This document shows positions 18,947 through 28,678 of a stretch of DNA of 64,000 bases, piece by piece. Position 1 is the stretch's first letter; each line of letters starts with the position of its first letter. Source of the stretch: Arthrobacter sp. MMS18-M83 (lineage in GTDB: Bacteria; Actinomycetota; Actinomycetes; Actinomycetales; Micrococcaceae); NCBI RefSeq assembly GCF_026683955.1, contig NZ_CP113343.1, positions 4,588,001 through 4,652,000 of the forward strand, in the 5' to 3' direction. Position numbers and translations under genes: made by a program. Under the pieces are notes generated by a model. That model had not been told where the DNA came from. It ran no database searches and worked only from the letters and a program-made list of their open reading frames with translations.

Positions 18947-18981
18947 ATAAGGCCCGGAATCTTTACGATTCCGGGCCTTAT
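18947..18981. terminator. Bidirectional hairpin terminator
   Basis: Perfect 15-bp stem (18947-18961 with 18967-18981) with loop TTTAC, next to the 3' end of tRNA-Leu. On the minus strand it is followed by a T-rich run, so it terminates the tRNA transcript and may also stop transcripts from the patatin gene. Confidence 0.85.
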
Positions 18982-18986
18982 AATTG

Positions 18987-19068
18987 TGCGCGGAGGGGAC
19001 TTGAACCCCCACCCCCTTTCGAGGACTAGCACCTCAAGCTAGCGCGTCTGCCATTCCGCCACCCGCGC
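18987..19068 (-). tRNA. tRNA-Leu (anticodon GAG)
   Basis: Class II tRNA with 5' acceptor strand GCGCGGG, anticodon stem CTAGC/GCTAG around loop TTGAGGT (anticodon GAG, reading CUC and CUU), a long variable arm and the TTCAAGT T-loop. CCA is not encoded. The T-stem has five G on its 5' strand but only four C on the 3' strand before the acceptor TCCGCGC, so one base seems to be missing compared with normal leucine tRNAs. Confidence 0.9.
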
Positions 19069-19345
19069 AGATGGTGTTCGGAGCCTTCGTTCTGCGCCTC
19101 TCGGCGCTTCTCTTTCCTCCGAAGCAGCGAGAAAAACTCTAACACGGTTCCTGGGAAATAAAAAAATCGGAGCTGGCCAAGGTGCCGGGACCGGCAATTA
19201 GTTCCTGCCAGTCCGCGTCAAAACACCGGAAAACGCGCGGCCAAACGGGCGGTCGGTGGGTAGGCTGAGGGAAGCGCGCGGGAGCGTCCGCACCTTGACG
19301 CCTGCCCGCCGGAGTACACGAATCCCAGCCAGCGAGGAGAGTTCC

Positions 19346-20650
19346 ATGACTGATATCCGACCCGAGGACGAAGTAGTCCGGATCTGCCAGGAACTCATCC
19401 GGATAGACACCTCGAACTTCGGTGACGATTCCGGTCCCGGGGAACGCCCTGCCGCCGAATATACCGCGGCGCTGATTAGCGAAGTGGGATTGGACGCTGA
19501 AATCTTTGAATCCGCTCCGGGGCGCGCCAACGTCGTGACGCGCATGGCGGGGGAGGACCCTTCAGCCGACGCCCTCGTGGTGCATGGCCACCTTGACGTC
19601 GTTCCCGCGCTCAAGGACCAGTGGTCCGTGGATCCCTTCAGCGGCGAACTCAAAGACGGCCTCATTTGGGGTCGGGGTGCCGTGGACATGAAGGACATGG
19701 ATGCCATGATTCTCTCCGTCATGCGTGACTTCGCCCGGACGGGACGCAAGCCCAAGCGGGACATCATCTTTGCCTTCTTCGCCGACGAGGAAGCGGGCGG
19801 CAACCACGGTGCGCGGTACGCCGTCGAGCACCGCCGCGAACTGTTCGACGGCGCGACGGAGGCGATCTCCGAAGTAGGCGGCTTCTCTGCGACGATCGGA
19901 GGCCAGCGCACTTACCTGCTCCAGACCGCCGAGAAGGGTCTTTCCTGGCTGAGGCTCATGGCCCACGGACGGGCCGGGCACGGTTCGCAAATCAACACGG
20001 ACAACGCCATCACGCGCCTGGCGGGCGCAGTCACCCGCATCGGGGAATACCGGTGGCCCATCGAACTGACACCCACCACCCGTCAATTCCTGGACGGCGT
20101 CACCGAACTGACCGGGGTCGAATTCGACCCGGACAACCCCGAGATCCTGCTGAAGGAACTCGGCACCGTGGCGCGTTTCGTCGGAGCCACTCTGCAGAAC
20201 ACCTCGAACCCCACACTGCTGAGCTCGGGATACAAGCACAACGTCATCCCGGAATCCGCGGAAGCACTGGTGGATTGCCGGACCCTGCCCGGCCAGCAGG
20301 AGCTCGTGTTCGAAACCATCAAGCAACTTGCCGGCGACGGCGTGGACGTCAGTTATGTCAACAAGGACGTGTCACTCGAGGTGCCGTTTGCCGGCAACCT
20401 GGTGGACGCCATGATCGATGCGCTCCATTCCGAGGACCCCGGAGCCAAGGTCTTGCCGTACACACTCTCCGGCGGCACCGACAACAAGTCGCTCAGCAAG
20501 ATCGGCATCACCGGCTACGGGTTTGCGCCCCTGATGCTGCCGGAGGAACTTGACTTCACTGGCATGTTCCACGGAGTTGACGAACGCGTTCCCGCCGATT
20601 CGCTCAAGTTCGGGTCCAGGGTGCTCAACACCCTGCTGAGCAACTACTAA
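19346..20650 (+). CDS. M20-family zinc peptidase
   Basis: Di-zinc peptidase or amidohydrolase of 434 residues. Metal ligands are visible in HGHLDVVPA, in GAVDMKDMD (bridging aspartate) and in the catalytic ADEEAGG, with a late histidine in MFHGVDERVP. A lid domain sits in the middle. The ATG at 19346 follows a GAGGAGA ribosome site; the frame continues upstream to 19256 without family similarity. Members cleave dipeptides, acylated amino acids or related amides, and the substrate cannot be told from sequence. An acyl-CoA dehydrogenase follows closely, suggesting cotranscription. Confidence 0.9.
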   Translation: MTDIRPEDEVVRICQELIRIDTSNFGDDSGPGERPAAEYTAALISEVGLDAEIFESAPGRANVVTRMAGEDPSADALVVHGHLDVVPALKDQWSVDPFSGELKDGLIWGRGAVDMKDMDAMILSVMRDFARTGRKPKRDIIFAFFADEEAGGNHGARYAVEHRRELFDGATEAISEVGGFSATIGGQRTYLLQTAEKGLSWLRLMAHGRAGHGSQINTDNAITRLAGAVTRIGEYRWPIELTPTTRQFLDGVTELTGVEFDPDNPEILLKELGTVARFVGATLQNTSNPTLLSSGYKHNVIPESAEALVDCRTLPGQQELVFETIKQLAGDGVDVSYVNKDVSLEVPFAGNLVDAMIDALHSEDPGAKVLPYTLSGGTDNKSLSKIGITGYGFAPLMLPEELDFTGMFHGVDERVPADSLKFGSRVLNTLLSNY

Positions 20651-20660
20651 GGAGAACGTG

Positions 20661-21821
20661 GTGACTTCCGAGGAGATCCTGCCGGACGAACTGCTGGAGC
20701 GAATTCGGAGCCGCGCCGCAGGCTATGACCGGGACAACTCGTTTTTCCACGAAGACCTGGGGGAGCTCGCTGCCGCGGGTTACCTGAAGATCTTCGTCCC
20801 GGAGTCCGACGGCGGACTCGGGCTCGGGCTCGAAGCGGCAGCCGCGCTGCAGCGCCGTCTTGCGACGGCTGCCCCGGCCACCGCTTTGGCCGTCAACATG
20901 CACCTCGTCTGGACCGGCGTCGCGCATGTCCTCGCGGCCCGCGGAGACGAATCCCTCGGCTTTGTCCTGAAGGAAGCCGGTAACGACGAGGTCTTTGCCT
21001 TCGGGATCTCCGAGGCAGGCAACGACTCCATGCTCTTTGACTCAGGGACCACGGCCGAACCGCAGGACGATGGTGGGTACAGCTTCACAGGACGGAAAAT
21101 CTTCACGAGCCTGTCACCGGCCTGGACGCGCCTCGGAATCTTCGGCAAGGACGGTAGCGCGCGGGACGGGGACGGCGAGCTGGTCTTCGGCTTCATCCAA
21201 CGTGACTCCCCGGGTCACGAGACCCTGGCCGACTGGGATACCTTGGGCATGCGCGCAAGCCAATCGAACACCACCCTCCTGCAGGGTGCCGCGGTGCCGC
21301 CCGAGCGCATCTTCCGGAAACTGCCCGTGGGACCCAACCAGGATCCATTGATCTTCGCGATTTTCGCGTGCTTCGAGACGCTGCTCGCCGCGGTGTATAC
21401 GGGCATCGGGGAACGGGCATTCACCTTGGCCGTTGAGGCCGTCAAGCGCAGGACCTCGGCGAAGTACGGCGGCCGGAGCTTTTCGCAAGATCCCGACATC
21501 CGCTGGAGGATTGCCGACGCCGCCATGGCCATGGATTCCATCCAGCCGCAGCTAGCATCAGTTGCGCGTGACGTGGATGCACTGGTTAACCACGGCGCCC
21601 AGTGGTTTCCCAAGTTTGTCGGACTCAAGGTGCGGGCAACCGAGAACGCCCGGAACATGGTGGACATGGCAATCCGGGTTTCCGGAGGCTCCAGCTACTT
21701 TCATGGCTCCGAACTTGAACGGCTGTATCGCGATGTGCTGGCCGGGATTTTCCATCCCTCCAATGATGAGTCGGCGCACACCACTGTCGCCAACGCGTGG
21801 CTCGGGCCCCTCGAAGGCTGA
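20661..21821 (+). CDS. Acyl-CoA dehydrogenase family protein
   Basis: Flavoprotein of about 386 residues with a standard acyl-CoA dehydrogenase layout: helical N-terminal domain, beta domain with FAFGISEAGNDSMLFD, and C-terminal helical domain. Some active-site segments are divergent (GTTAEPQDDGGYSFTG rather than the usual consensus), so it may act on a non-standard substrate. GTG codons occur at 20658 and 20661; the second is preferred because it gives a six-base gap to AAGGAG. It lies ten bases after the M20 peptidase gene. Confidence 0.85.
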   Translation: MTSEEILPDELLERIRSRAAGYDRDNSFFHEDLGELAAAGYLKIFVPESDGGLGLGLEAAAALQRRLATAAPATALAVNMHLVWTGVAHVLAARGDESLGFVLKEAGNDEVFAFGISEAGNDSMLFDSGTTAEPQDDGGYSFTGRKIFTSLSPAWTRLGIFGKDGSARDGDGELVFGFIQRDSPGHETLADWDTLGMRASQSNTTLLQGAAVPPERIFRKLPVGPNQDPLIFAIFACFETLLAAVYTGIGERAFTLAVEAVKRRTSAKYGGRSFSQDPDIRWRIADAAMAMDSIQPQLASVARDVDALVNHGAQWFPKFVGLKVRATENARNMVDMAIRVSGGSSYFHGSELERLYRDVLAGIFHPSNDESAHTTVANAWLGPLEG

Positions 21822-21865
21822 ACCGCTCGAGGCTGAATCAGGGACCCCGTAACGAGGCCTCGCAG

Positions 21866-22099
21866 CTAGACGGTGCGCTGCACGTTGAGCACTCTGCGGC
21901 GCAGCCAGAACCGGCGGCCGCCGCCAACATAGAGGATGCTGCGCTCCAGTTCCCACTTGCCATACTCGGAGTGCTCCACGAGCCGACGCCGCGCCTCGGG
22001 CAAGGAATCATCGGGGCTGACAGTCAGTACGAGATACTCATACTGCCTTGCGTAGTCCCGTTGACGCTCTACCGAACTGCTCAGAAATTGTTCTCTCAT
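21866..22099 (-). CDS. DUF5703 family protein
   Basis: Basic protein of 77 residues (MREQFLSSSVERQRDYARQ), matching the small DUF5703 family of actinobacteria. It has a Tyr-rich centre (YEYLVLTVSPDD) and an Arg-rich C-terminus (RRFWLRRRVLN), and no catalytic motif or membrane segment. It diverges from the acidic 90-residue gene. Function is unknown. Confidence 0.75.
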   Translation of the reverse strand: MREQFLSSSVERQRDYARQYEYLVLTVSPDDSLPEARRRLVEHSEYGKWELERSILYVGGGRRFWLRRRVLNVQRTV

Positions 22100-22138
22100 C
22101 CCTCTCCATTTTCGTCTTTTTCGGGCTAACGTGAAGTC

Positions 22139-22411
22139 ATGAGCATCGATCCGCGTGTCGCGCTTCAGTCATTGACAGCCGCCTTGGAAGAGCACCTGAT
22201 TGCCGCTTCCGCCCGCCGGGGCGAAGGAGATCCCACTGTGGAGGCAGCGTTTTTCGCCGTTGCAGATGCCTTTGAGGTATATGAGGACTCACTATACGAG
22301 GCCTACTCGGAAGTCACACCCCTTCAGGTGTTTGACGACGATGAAGAAGATGACGACGAGGACAATAACGAGCTCCTCGACGAAGACGAGCTGGAGATCC
22401 TTGATCAGTAG
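22139..22411 (+). CDS. Small acidic protein of unknown function
   Basis: Protein of 90 residues with a helical first half (LQSLTAALEEHLIAASARRG) and a strongly acidic tail rich in Asp and Glu from about residue 66 to the end. No known domain was recognised. The composition suggests a protein that binds a basic partner, but this is a guess. The ATG lies 39 bases from the divergent DUF5703 gene. Confidence 0.7.
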   Translation: MSIDPRVALQSLTAALEEHLIAASARRGEGDPTVEAAFFAVADAFEVYEDSLYEAYSEVTPLQVFDDDEEDDDEDNNELLDEDELEILDQ

Positions 22412-22413
22412 TG

Positions 22414-22432
22414 TCGGGCCAGTAATGCCCGA
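22414..22432. terminator. Weak hairpin between convergent genes
   Basis: TCGGGC (22414-22419) and GCCCGA (22427-22432) form a 6-bp stem between the ends of the acidic-protein and aldo/keto reductase genes. It is short and lacks a U-tract. Confidence 0.3.
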
Positions 22433-22458
22433 TCAGTAATGCCGCGGTTTCAGCCGAG

Positions 22459-23391
22459 TCAGATCGCTGAAACGTCTTCCAGTGCCCGCGAAATTTCGGC
22501 GGGGAGAGGCGCTAGTTGCGCATCGAGCAACTCCTTGAGCTGGATCGCATTGCGCGCGCCCACTACCGCCGTAGATACGCCTGGGCGGGAAAGCAGCCAG
22601 CTCAGCGATACGTCCACCGCGGAGCGTCCCAATCCACGACCCGCCATGGCCACGGCTTCGACGATTCGTGCGCCCCGCGCGTCGAGATACTTTTCGACGT
22701 AGCTACTCAAGCGACCCTCGGCTGCGCGCGAGTCGGAAGGGATCTGTCCCCTGTATTTGCCACTGAGCACACCGCGCCCGAGCGGCGCCCACGCCATGAG
22801 GCCCAGGCCGGCGTCCTCTACGGCCGGTACCAGTTCCTCCTCCGGCTTCCGGTGCAGGAGCGAGTATTCGGATTGGTTGGCCACGACGGTGAATCCCGCC
22901 ACGGCGGACGCCTTCGCGGTCTGCCAGCCGTTGTAGTTGGAAATGCCGACGTACCGCGCGCGTCCCGACCGCAGCGCAAGGTCAAGCGCGGAAAGCGTTT
23001 CGTCCAGCGGAACATTGCCGTCCCAAGCCTGGGCGAACCAGATGTCGACGTAGTCGGTTCCCAAGCGGGCAAGGCTGGCGTCGAGCGCGGACAACATGGA
23101 GCCTCGAGAAGCATCTACAGTGCGGCGGACGTCCGACGTCGAGACTCCGGCTTTCGTGGAAAGGACAACCTCCGAACGCGCCACCACGTCGCCCAGCATG
23201 GACCCCAGGAGGGCCTCAGCTTGTCCGCCTGCGTAGGAGGCCGCGGAGTCGATCATGGTGCCGCCTGCTGCAACGAAGGTGTGGAGCAGTTCCCGTGCAT
23301 CCTGTTCGTCCGTTTCCTCCGCCCAGGACATGGTGCCCAGGGAAAGGGTGGACACCCGAAACCCGCTATTGCCGACGTAACGCTGCTGCAT
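22459..23391 (-). CDS. Aldo/keto reductase
   Basis: TIM-barrel NADPH-dependent reductase family, 310 residues. The family start [20 protein letters not shown] is near-canonical; the aspartate/tyrosine segment is [11 protein letters not shown] and the catalytic lysine is in STKAGV. Where most members have the catalytic histidine (DLYQLH), this protein reads DIWFAQAWD, so the histidine is replaced. The cofactor end [21 protein letters not shown] is conserved. It is divergent from uppP across 52 bp. The substrate is unknown. Confidence 0.88.
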   Translation of the reverse strand: MQQRYVGNSGFRVSTLSLGTMSWAEETDEQDARELLHTFVAAGGTMIDSAASYAGGQAEALLGSMLGDVVARSEVVLSTKAGVSTSDVRRTVDASRGSMLSALDASLARLGTDYVDIWFAQAWDGNVPLDETLSALDLALRSGRARYVGISNYNGWQTAKASAVAGFTVVANQSEYSLLHRKPEEELVPAVEDAGLGLMAWAPLGRGVLSGKYRGQIPSDSRAAEGRLSSYVEKYLDARGARIVEAVAMAGRGLGRSAVDVSLSWLLSRPGVSTAVVGARNAIQLKELLDAQLAPLPAEISRALEDVSAI

Positions 23392-23443
23392 AGCTGATAG
23401 CTTACGGGGAGTTCGGGTAGTTCATGACGTAGGGTCTATTCAC

Positions 23444-24277
23444 GTGAACTGGATAGAAGCGGCCTTCCTCGGCCTCGTGCAAGGCCTTACAGAATTCCTT
23501 CCGATTTCTTCAAGCGCACACCTGCGTATTGTCGGCTCTTTCCTGCCCAATGCGGCGGATCCGGGTGCCGCGTTCACGGCCATCACACAGCTGGGCACCG
23601 AGACGGCCGTCATCGTCTTCTTTTGGCGGGACATCGTCAGGATTGTGCGGGCTTGGTTCGGATCGCTGCGCGGCAAGGTGGCAAAGGACGATCCCGACGC
23701 CCGAATGGGTTGGTTGGTCATCCTCGGCAGCCTGCCCATCATCGTGCTTGGCCTGCTCTTCCAGGATCAGATCGAATCCGTTCTCCGCAGCCTGTGGATC
23801 GTGGCGACCATGCTTATCGTCTTCGGCATGATCCTTGCTGTGGCCGATGCCGTTGGCCGGCAGGAGCGGGAGTTGAGCCAACTGACGTACAAGCACGGCA
23901 TCCTTTACGGGCTGGCCCAGGCCATGGCGCTCATCCCAGGCGTCTCCCGCTCGGGTGGAACCATCACCGCCGGCCTGCTGATGGGCTACACGCGTGAAGC
24001 CGCCGCACGTTACTCGTTCCTCCTCGCCATCCCCGCCGTGTTCGGCAGCGGACTGTACCAGTTGTACAAGGTGGTGTTGAAGGAAGGAATCACCGGACCC
24101 TTCGGCCTGCCGGAGACAGCCCTCGCCACGGTCATCGCCTTCGTTGTGGGCTTCGTCATCATCGGATGGTTCCTCAAGTTCATTTCCACTCACAGCTACC
24201 GGGTCTTCGTCTGGTACCGGATACTCCTTGGTCTTGCCCTTTATGTATTGCTCGGTTTCAATGTCATCAGCGCCTAG
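23444..24277 (+). CDS. uppP: Undecaprenyl-diphosphatase
   Basis: Membrane enzyme that dephosphorylates undecaprenyl diphosphate, recycling the lipid carrier for peptidoglycan and other envelope polymers; loss or overexpression changes bacitracin sensitivity in other bacteria. The 277-residue protein has about eight membrane segments and the two active-site regions [16 protein letters not shown] near the N-terminus and PGVSRSGGT in the middle. The start is GTG at 23444. mshC begins 16 bases after its stop. Confidence 0.95.
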   Translation: MNWIEAAFLGLVQGLTEFLPISSSAHLRIVGSFLPNAADPGAAFTAITQLGTETAVIVFFWRDIVRIVRAWFGSLRGKVAKDDPDARMGWLVILGSLPIIVLGLLFQDQIESVLRSLWIVATMLIVFGMILAVADAVGRQERELSQLTYKHGILYGLAQAMALIPGVSRSGGTITAGLLMGYTREAAARYSFLLAIPAVFGSGLYQLYKVVLKEGITGPFGLPETALATVIAFVVGFVIIGWFLKFISTHSYRVFVWYRILLGLALYVLLGFNVISA

Positions 24278-24293
24278 CACTATGGTTGAGGCT

Positions 24294-25577
24294 GTGAAAT
24301 CGTGGACCTCCCGCCCTGTGCCTGACCTGCCCGGCAGCATGCCCCAATTGCGGCTGTTTGATACCGCCCTCAAGGCCTTGGTGGACATAGAGCCACGCGC
24401 CGAGCAATCCATGTACGTCTGCGGCATCACGCCCTACGACGCCACCCACATGGGGCACGCCGCCAGCTACGTCGCCTTCGACCTCCTCAACCGGGCATGG
24501 CGGGACAGCGGTCAGCGGGTTGACTACGTCCAGAACGTCACCGACGTCGACGACCCCCTCCTGGAGCGCGCCACCGCCACGGGCGTGGACTGGCGCGAGC
24601 TGGCTGCGAGCCAGATCGAACTTTTCCACACGGACATGGACGCCCTCAACGTGTTGGCTCCCAACCATTACATCGGCGCCGTCGAGGCCATCCCGATGAT
24701 TGTCCCGGCGATTGAACAACTGATCGCGGACGAACTCGCCTACCGGGTGCCCGGCACCGACGGTGAGCCTGACGGCGACGTCTATTACGACGTCGAGGCC
24801 GCGGGCAAGCGCTCGGACAGTCCGGATGCCTGGACCTTAGGCGACATCTCAGGTCTCGGTGAAGTGGAAATGCTGGAACTCTTCGCGGAACGCGGCGGAG
24901 ATCCCGGCCGTTCCGGCAAACGCAATGCCCTCGATCCTTTGCTGTGGCGCGTTGCCCGCGACGGCGAGCCGAGTTGGCCCGGTGCAAGCCTGGGCGACGG
25001 ACGGCCCGGTTGGCACATTGAGTGCACTGTCATTGCCCAGAAGTACCTGCCCGCTCCCTTCACGGTGCAGGGCGGTGGCTCGGACCTCGTCTTTCCGCAC
25101 CACGAAATGGGCGCCGGCCATGCATACTCGCTCAGCGGCGTACCTTTGGCGCACCACTACGCCCACGCCGGAATGGTGGGTCTGGACGGCGAAAAGATGA
25201 GCAAGTCCAAGGGCAACCTGGTGCTTGTGTCCAAGCTCCGCGCCGCGGGGGAGGAACCCGCGGCAATCCGCCTGGCGATTCTGGCCAACCACTACCGCTC
25301 GGATTGGTCTTGGACCGATGAAGGATTCGCGCAAGCCAAGGAGCGGCTCAACACTTGGCGCGCCGCCCGCGACATCGCACCGGAGGGGACAGGCGCGGAA
25401 CTGCTGACACGGATGCGTGCCGAGCTTGCCAACGATCTCAACGCTCCCGGCGCGATCGCCGCCGTCGATGCCTGGGCGGCAGCCGCCCTCAGCGAACAGT
25501 CCGACGCAAAGCCTTGCGCACTCGACACAGCGCTGGTGAGCGATGCCGTCAACGGATTGCTCGGCGTCGAACTCTAG
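24294..25577 (+). CDS. mshC: Cysteine:GlcN-Ins ligase (mycothiol synthesis)
   Basis: ATP-dependent ligase that joins cysteine to glucosaminyl-inositol in mycothiol synthesis, a pathway confined to actinobacteria. The 427-residue protein is related to cysteinyl-tRNA synthetase, with the zinc Cys in [17 protein letters not shown] (including the HIGH-like motif) and KMSKSKGN in the second half. GTG at 24294 gives the N-terminus [10 protein letters not shown], matching known MshC proteins; an in-frame ATG at 24282 is the alternative. It follows uppP and is convergent with the PAC2 gene across a hairpin. Confidence 0.95.
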   Translation: MKSWTSRPVPDLPGSMPQLRLFDTALKALVDIEPRAEQSMYVCGITPYDATHMGHAASYVAFDLLNRAWRDSGQRVDYVQNVTDVDDPLLERATATGVDWRELAASQIELFHTDMDALNVLAPNHYIGAVEAIPMIVPAIEQLIADELAYRVPGTDGEPDGDVYYDVEAAGKRSDSPDAWTLGDISGLGEVEMLELFAERGGDPGRSGKRNALDPLLWRVARDGEPSWPGASLGDGRPGWHIECTVIAQKYLPAPFTVQGGGSDLVFPHHEMGAGHAYSLSGVPLAHHYAHAGMVGLDGEKMSKSKGNLVLVSKLRAAGEEPAAIRLAILANHYRSDWSWTDEGFAQAKERLNTWRAARDIAPEGTGAELLTRMRAELANDLNAPGAIAAVDAWAAAALSEQSDAKPCALDTALVSDAVNGLLGVEL

Positions 25578-25610
25578 GTTCCTGGAACGAACGTCGAACC
25601 TGGCCTGGCT

Positions 25611-25647
25611 GGATAAGCCCTGGCGGCAAAGACGTCAGGGCTTATCC
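25611..25647. terminator. Hairpin between convergent mshC and PAC2 genes
   Basis: Perfect 12-bp stem (25611-25622 with 25636-25647) and 13-base loop. The right arm overlaps the last codons of the PAC2 gene. It probably ends transcripts from both sides. Confidence 0.65.
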
Positions 25648-26540
25648 TTGCCCCGGCGCTTGAGGTAGCGCTCGAATTCGCGGGCGATGGACTCACCGCT
25701 TGCTTCGGGAAGGTCGGCAGTGTCCTTGGCTTCTTCGAGCTGCCGCACGTAGGCGGCGATCTCCGGATCCTCGGTGGCCAGCTCGTCCACGCCGCGCTCC
25801 CACGCCTCCGCTTCCTCGCTCAATGCATGCGTTTCCAGGGGCACCTGGAGAAGATCCTCGATCTTGTTCAAAATGGCCAGTTGTGCCTTGGGCGAGGGCG
25901 CCTGTGCGACGTAGTGCGGTACGGCCGCCCATAGCGATACCGTAGGCAGACCCGCCAGCAGGGCGAATTCTGCCAGGACACCGACAATGCCTACCGGTCC
26001 CTCGTACTGTGAGGCCTCCAGGTTCAAGCGCTGCCTCAATCCACTGTCATCCGAAGTGGTGCTGACGGGGATCGGGCGGCTGTGCGGGACGTCGGCCAAG
26101 AGAGCGCCGATCAGCACAACGTAGTCAACTTTGAGCGTTTCGGCATGAACCAGAAGCTCGGCGGTGTAGGCGCGCCATCGATAGGAAGGCTCGGTGCCGA
26201 GCACGAACACCACGTCCACATTGCTGTCCGGGACGCTGGCCTTGTAGAGGCGCGTGGAAGGCCATTTCACCTTGCGGGTTCCGGCCGCGGTGCGTCGTAC
26301 GGTCGGTCTGGTGAACTGGAAGTCGTAGTAATCGTCGGCATCTACGGATGCCACTTTCTTTCCCTGCCACAACTTATTCAAGTAGTGCAGGGAATCACTG
26401 GCCGCCTCGCCGGCGTCGTTCCAGCCTTCGAAAGCCGCCAGCATCACAGTGATGCGTTTGCCCTCGGGTACAGGCTGGAGAAGGCGCTCAGGCTCCGGTG
26501 AAGTGGCCTGTCCGTCAGGGGCTCCGTCCAAACTGTTCAT
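25635..26540 (-). CDS. PAC2 family protein
   Basis: Protein of 301 residues of the PAC2 (proteasome assembly chaperone 2) superfamily. Recognisable segments include AAFEGWNDAGEAASDSL near residue 35, VFVLGTEPSYRWR, and GLPTVSLWAAVPHYV near residue 195. The family shares a fold with eukaryotic proteasome assembly chaperones and is common in actinobacteria, but a role in bacterial proteasome assembly is not shown. Its place a few kilobases before the proteasome locus is suggestive only. The C-terminus is charged (KRRGKDKP). Confidence 0.88.
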   Translation of the reverse strand: MNSLDGAPDGQATSPEPERLLQPVPEGKRITVMLAAFEGWNDAGEAASDSLHYLNKLWQGKKVASVDADDYYDFQFTRPTVRRTAAGTRKVKWPSTRLYKASVPDSNVDVVFVLGTEPSYRWRAYTAELLVHAETLKVDYVVLIGALLADVPHSRPIPVSTTSDDSGLRQRLNLEASQYEGPVGIVGVLAEFALLAGLPTVSLWAAVPHYVAQAPSPKAQLAILNKIEDLLQVPLETHALSEEAEAWERGVDELATEDPEIAAYVRQLEEAKDTADLPEASGESIAREFERYLKRRGKDKP

Positions 26541-26660
26541 CCACTCACCCTACGTCCAAGACCGCCACCCATGCATGGCCCTAAGGGGTCTGCGTGGCCA
26601 CACTTCGCGCCGGGCGTAGAACGACAATTGCCTCCCTCGCTTCCACGTAGACTTGATGGC

Positions 26661-27392
26661 ATGCATGCCTCAGCCACCCAGCCCCTCCTCAAAGCCGTGC
26701 TATGGGACATGGATGGCACCCTGGTGGACACCGAGCCGTACTGGATTGCCGCAGAACGCTCCCTCGTAGAGTCCCACGGTGGCGTCTGGAGCCACGAACA
26801 AGCCATGCAGCTCGTAGGACAGTCGCTGATGCACTCGGCCGGTATTCTCCAGGCGGCCGGTGTGAACCTGGCAAAGCGGGAGATCGTGGACATCTTGAGC
26901 GGCCAGGTCATCGACCGTCTCCGCATCGAGGTGCCGTGGCGGCCCGGCGCGAAGGAATTGCTTGACGAGCTGTACCAAAAGGGTGTTCGCTGCGCCCTTG
27001 TGACAATGTCCGAAGGCCCGATGGCGCGGGAGGTCGTGGCGAACCTTCCCAAGCCGTACTTTGAATTCCTCATCACGGGGGACACTGTCAGCCAAGGAAA
27101 ACCCCACCCGGAGGCTTACCTCACCGCCGTCGAACGCCTCAAGGACAAGGACCCTGAGCTGACCGCTGATCATTGCGTCGCACTCGAGGATTCCGTCCCG
27201 GGAGTTGCGGCCGCGATCGCGTCCGGCGTGGTTACGGTCGGAATTCCACACCAAATGCCACTTCCCGAGGACCGCCGCAGGGCTACTTGGAACACCCTCG
27301 CGGGGCGGAAGGTCTCCGATCTCGAAGCACTCGTTATGGCCCGGGCGGCCGCCGATGCACTTGACGGCGCCCTCCTTGGACAGGCGAACTAG
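26661..27392 (+). CDS. HAD-family phosphatase
   Basis: Haloacid dehalogenase-type phosphatase of 243 residues, similar to beta-phosphoglucomutase/phosphatase subfamily I. The nucleophile motif is LWDMDGTLVDTEP, followed by a helical cap, then TMSEGP (motif II region), the lysine region GKPHPEAY and the acidic motif ALEDSVPGVAAA. The ATG at 26661 starts family-like sequence; the frame runs upstream to 26571 without support. The gene ends exactly where the M50 protease GTG begins. The substrate is a small phosphate ester, not identified. Confidence 0.9.
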   Translation: MHASATQPLLKAVLWDMDGTLVDTEPYWIAAERSLVESHGGVWSHEQAMQLVGQSLMHSAGILQAAGVNLAKREIVDILSGQVIDRLRIEVPWRPGAKELLDELYQKGVRCALVTMSEGPMAREVVANLPKPYFEFLITGDTVSQGKPHPEAYLTAVERLKDKDPELTADHCVALEDSVPGVAAAIASGVVTVGIPHQMPLPEDRRRATWNTLAGRKVSDLEALVMARAAADALDGALLGQAN

Positions 27393-28559
27393 GTGGGTAC
27401 TCCCCGGAAGGGCGTCCACAGCACCCGCGGCAGGAATGACGGGATTCCACTCGGCCGTATTGCCGGAATTCCCGTATACCTCGCCTATTCCTGGTTCATC
27501 ATCGCCGCGTTCACGGTCATCGCCTACGGACCCGCTTTGCTCGTGCGGAACCACTCCTTGGGCATTGGCGCCTACTTTGTTGCCTTTGCCTACGCGCTCC
27601 TCCTCGCGCTTTCCGTTCTGGTCCACGAACTCGCCCATGCCTTGAGTGCCAAGGCCTTCAAATGGCCCACCGAGAAAATCGTGTTGAATCTCTGGGGCGG
27701 CCACACGCAATTTGAGACCTTCATCGCCTCGCCGGGCCGCTCGGTGGTTGTTGCTTTGGCGGGACCGGCTGCGAATTTCCTCCTCGCGGGAGCAGCCTGG
27801 CTGATGCTGGGCGCAGGTGTCTTCACCGGAGTGGGGGACACCCTGACGAATATCTTCATGTGGGCCAACCTGCTGATCGGCATTTTCAATGTGCTCCCGG
27901 GCCTGCCCCTAGACGGGGGTCGCTTGGTGGAGTCCGCGGTATGGAAAGCGACCGGCAGCCAGGAAAAGGGGACGGTGGCGGCCGGTTGGGCGGGACGAGT
28001 TATCGTAGTCGTTCTGGTCGTTTGGTTTATCGCACTGCCTTTGCTGAGCGGAAACACCCCGGACCTCAGCTATATGCTCATCACCATCTTGGTCTGCAGC
28101 TTCCTCTGGATGGGCGCATCGGGTGCCATCAAGAACGCCACGCTCCGCGGCCGCCTCCACTTGGTGAGTGCCGCCGCGCTGGCCGAACCCGCCGTCGGGA
28201 TTCCCAATTCGGCTACCGTCGCGGACGTGCTGCGCGTGGCACCCTACGGTACACCCGCCGTCGTGATCTGCGGACCGGACGGACGGCCACAAGGACTGGT
28301 CGACCCGGCGGCGACTGCGGCCGTGCCCGCCTCGGAAATATCCACGACACTGGTCACAGCAGTTTCAACCCCGCTCGCCGAGGGTGCGTACGTGCCCCGG
28401 ACATCCAGCGGCCAGGAGCTGATCCAGTATTTGGCCCAGCTTAACGGCGGCGAATACGCCGTGGTGGACGACGTCGGCATCGTCACCGGCCTGCTGCGGC
28501 AGCAGGCGGTAGTGACAGCCATTACAGGAAAAGTAGCCCGCCGGAGCGGGCGCCTGTAG
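27393..28559 (+). CDS. M50 site-2 protease with CBS-like C-terminus
   Basis: Intramembrane zinc protease of 388 residues. The HExxH motif is in SVLVHELAHALSAKAF, the second metal ligand in NVLPGLPLDGGRL, and about six hydrophobic segments cover residues 20-255. The rest resembles CBS-domain repeats (ATVADVLRVAPYGTPAVVI and GEYAVVDDVGIVTGLL), suggesting control by a nucleotide. The GTG start directly abuts the HAD gene stop, so translation is coupled. Such proteases can release anti-sigma factors or other membrane proteins; no target is adjacent. Confidence 0.9.
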   Translation: MGTPRKGVHSTRGRNDGIPLGRIAGIPVYLAYSWFIIAAFTVIAYGPALLVRNHSLGIGAYFVAFAYALLLALSVLVHELAHALSAKAFKWPTEKIVLNLWGGHTQFETFIASPGRSVVVALAGPAANFLLAGAAWLMLGAGVFTGVGDTLTNIFMWANLLIGIFNVLPGLPLDGGRLVESAVWKATGSQEKGTVAAGWAGRVIVVVLVVWFIALPLLSGNTPDLSYMLITILVCSFLWMGASGAIKNATLRGRLHLVSAAALAEPAVGIPNSATVADVLRVAPYGTPAVVICGPDGRPQGLVDPAATAAVPASEISTTLVTAVSTPLAEGAYVPRTSSGQELIQYLAQLNGGEYAVVDDVGIVTGLLRQQAVVTAITGKVARRSGRL

Positions 28560-28580
28560 GACCTTTCCCGGTAGAGTTAC

Positions 28581-28610
28581 CTGCCGGCCGTGAAATAACC
28601 CGGCCGGCAG
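28581..28610 (+). terminator. Hairpin between M50 protease and trmI
   Basis: CTGCCGGCC (28581-28589) and GGCCGGCAG (28602-28610) make a perfect 9-bp stem with a 12-base loop. No U-tract follows, so it may be a weak terminator or a processing stem at the head of the trmI unit. Confidence 0.45.
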
Positions 28611-28678
28611 TGCGCATCACTAAGCAGTAACTGTGGCAATAATTGACGGCCCAGCCGTACAGGAGCGAGGAAACACCC

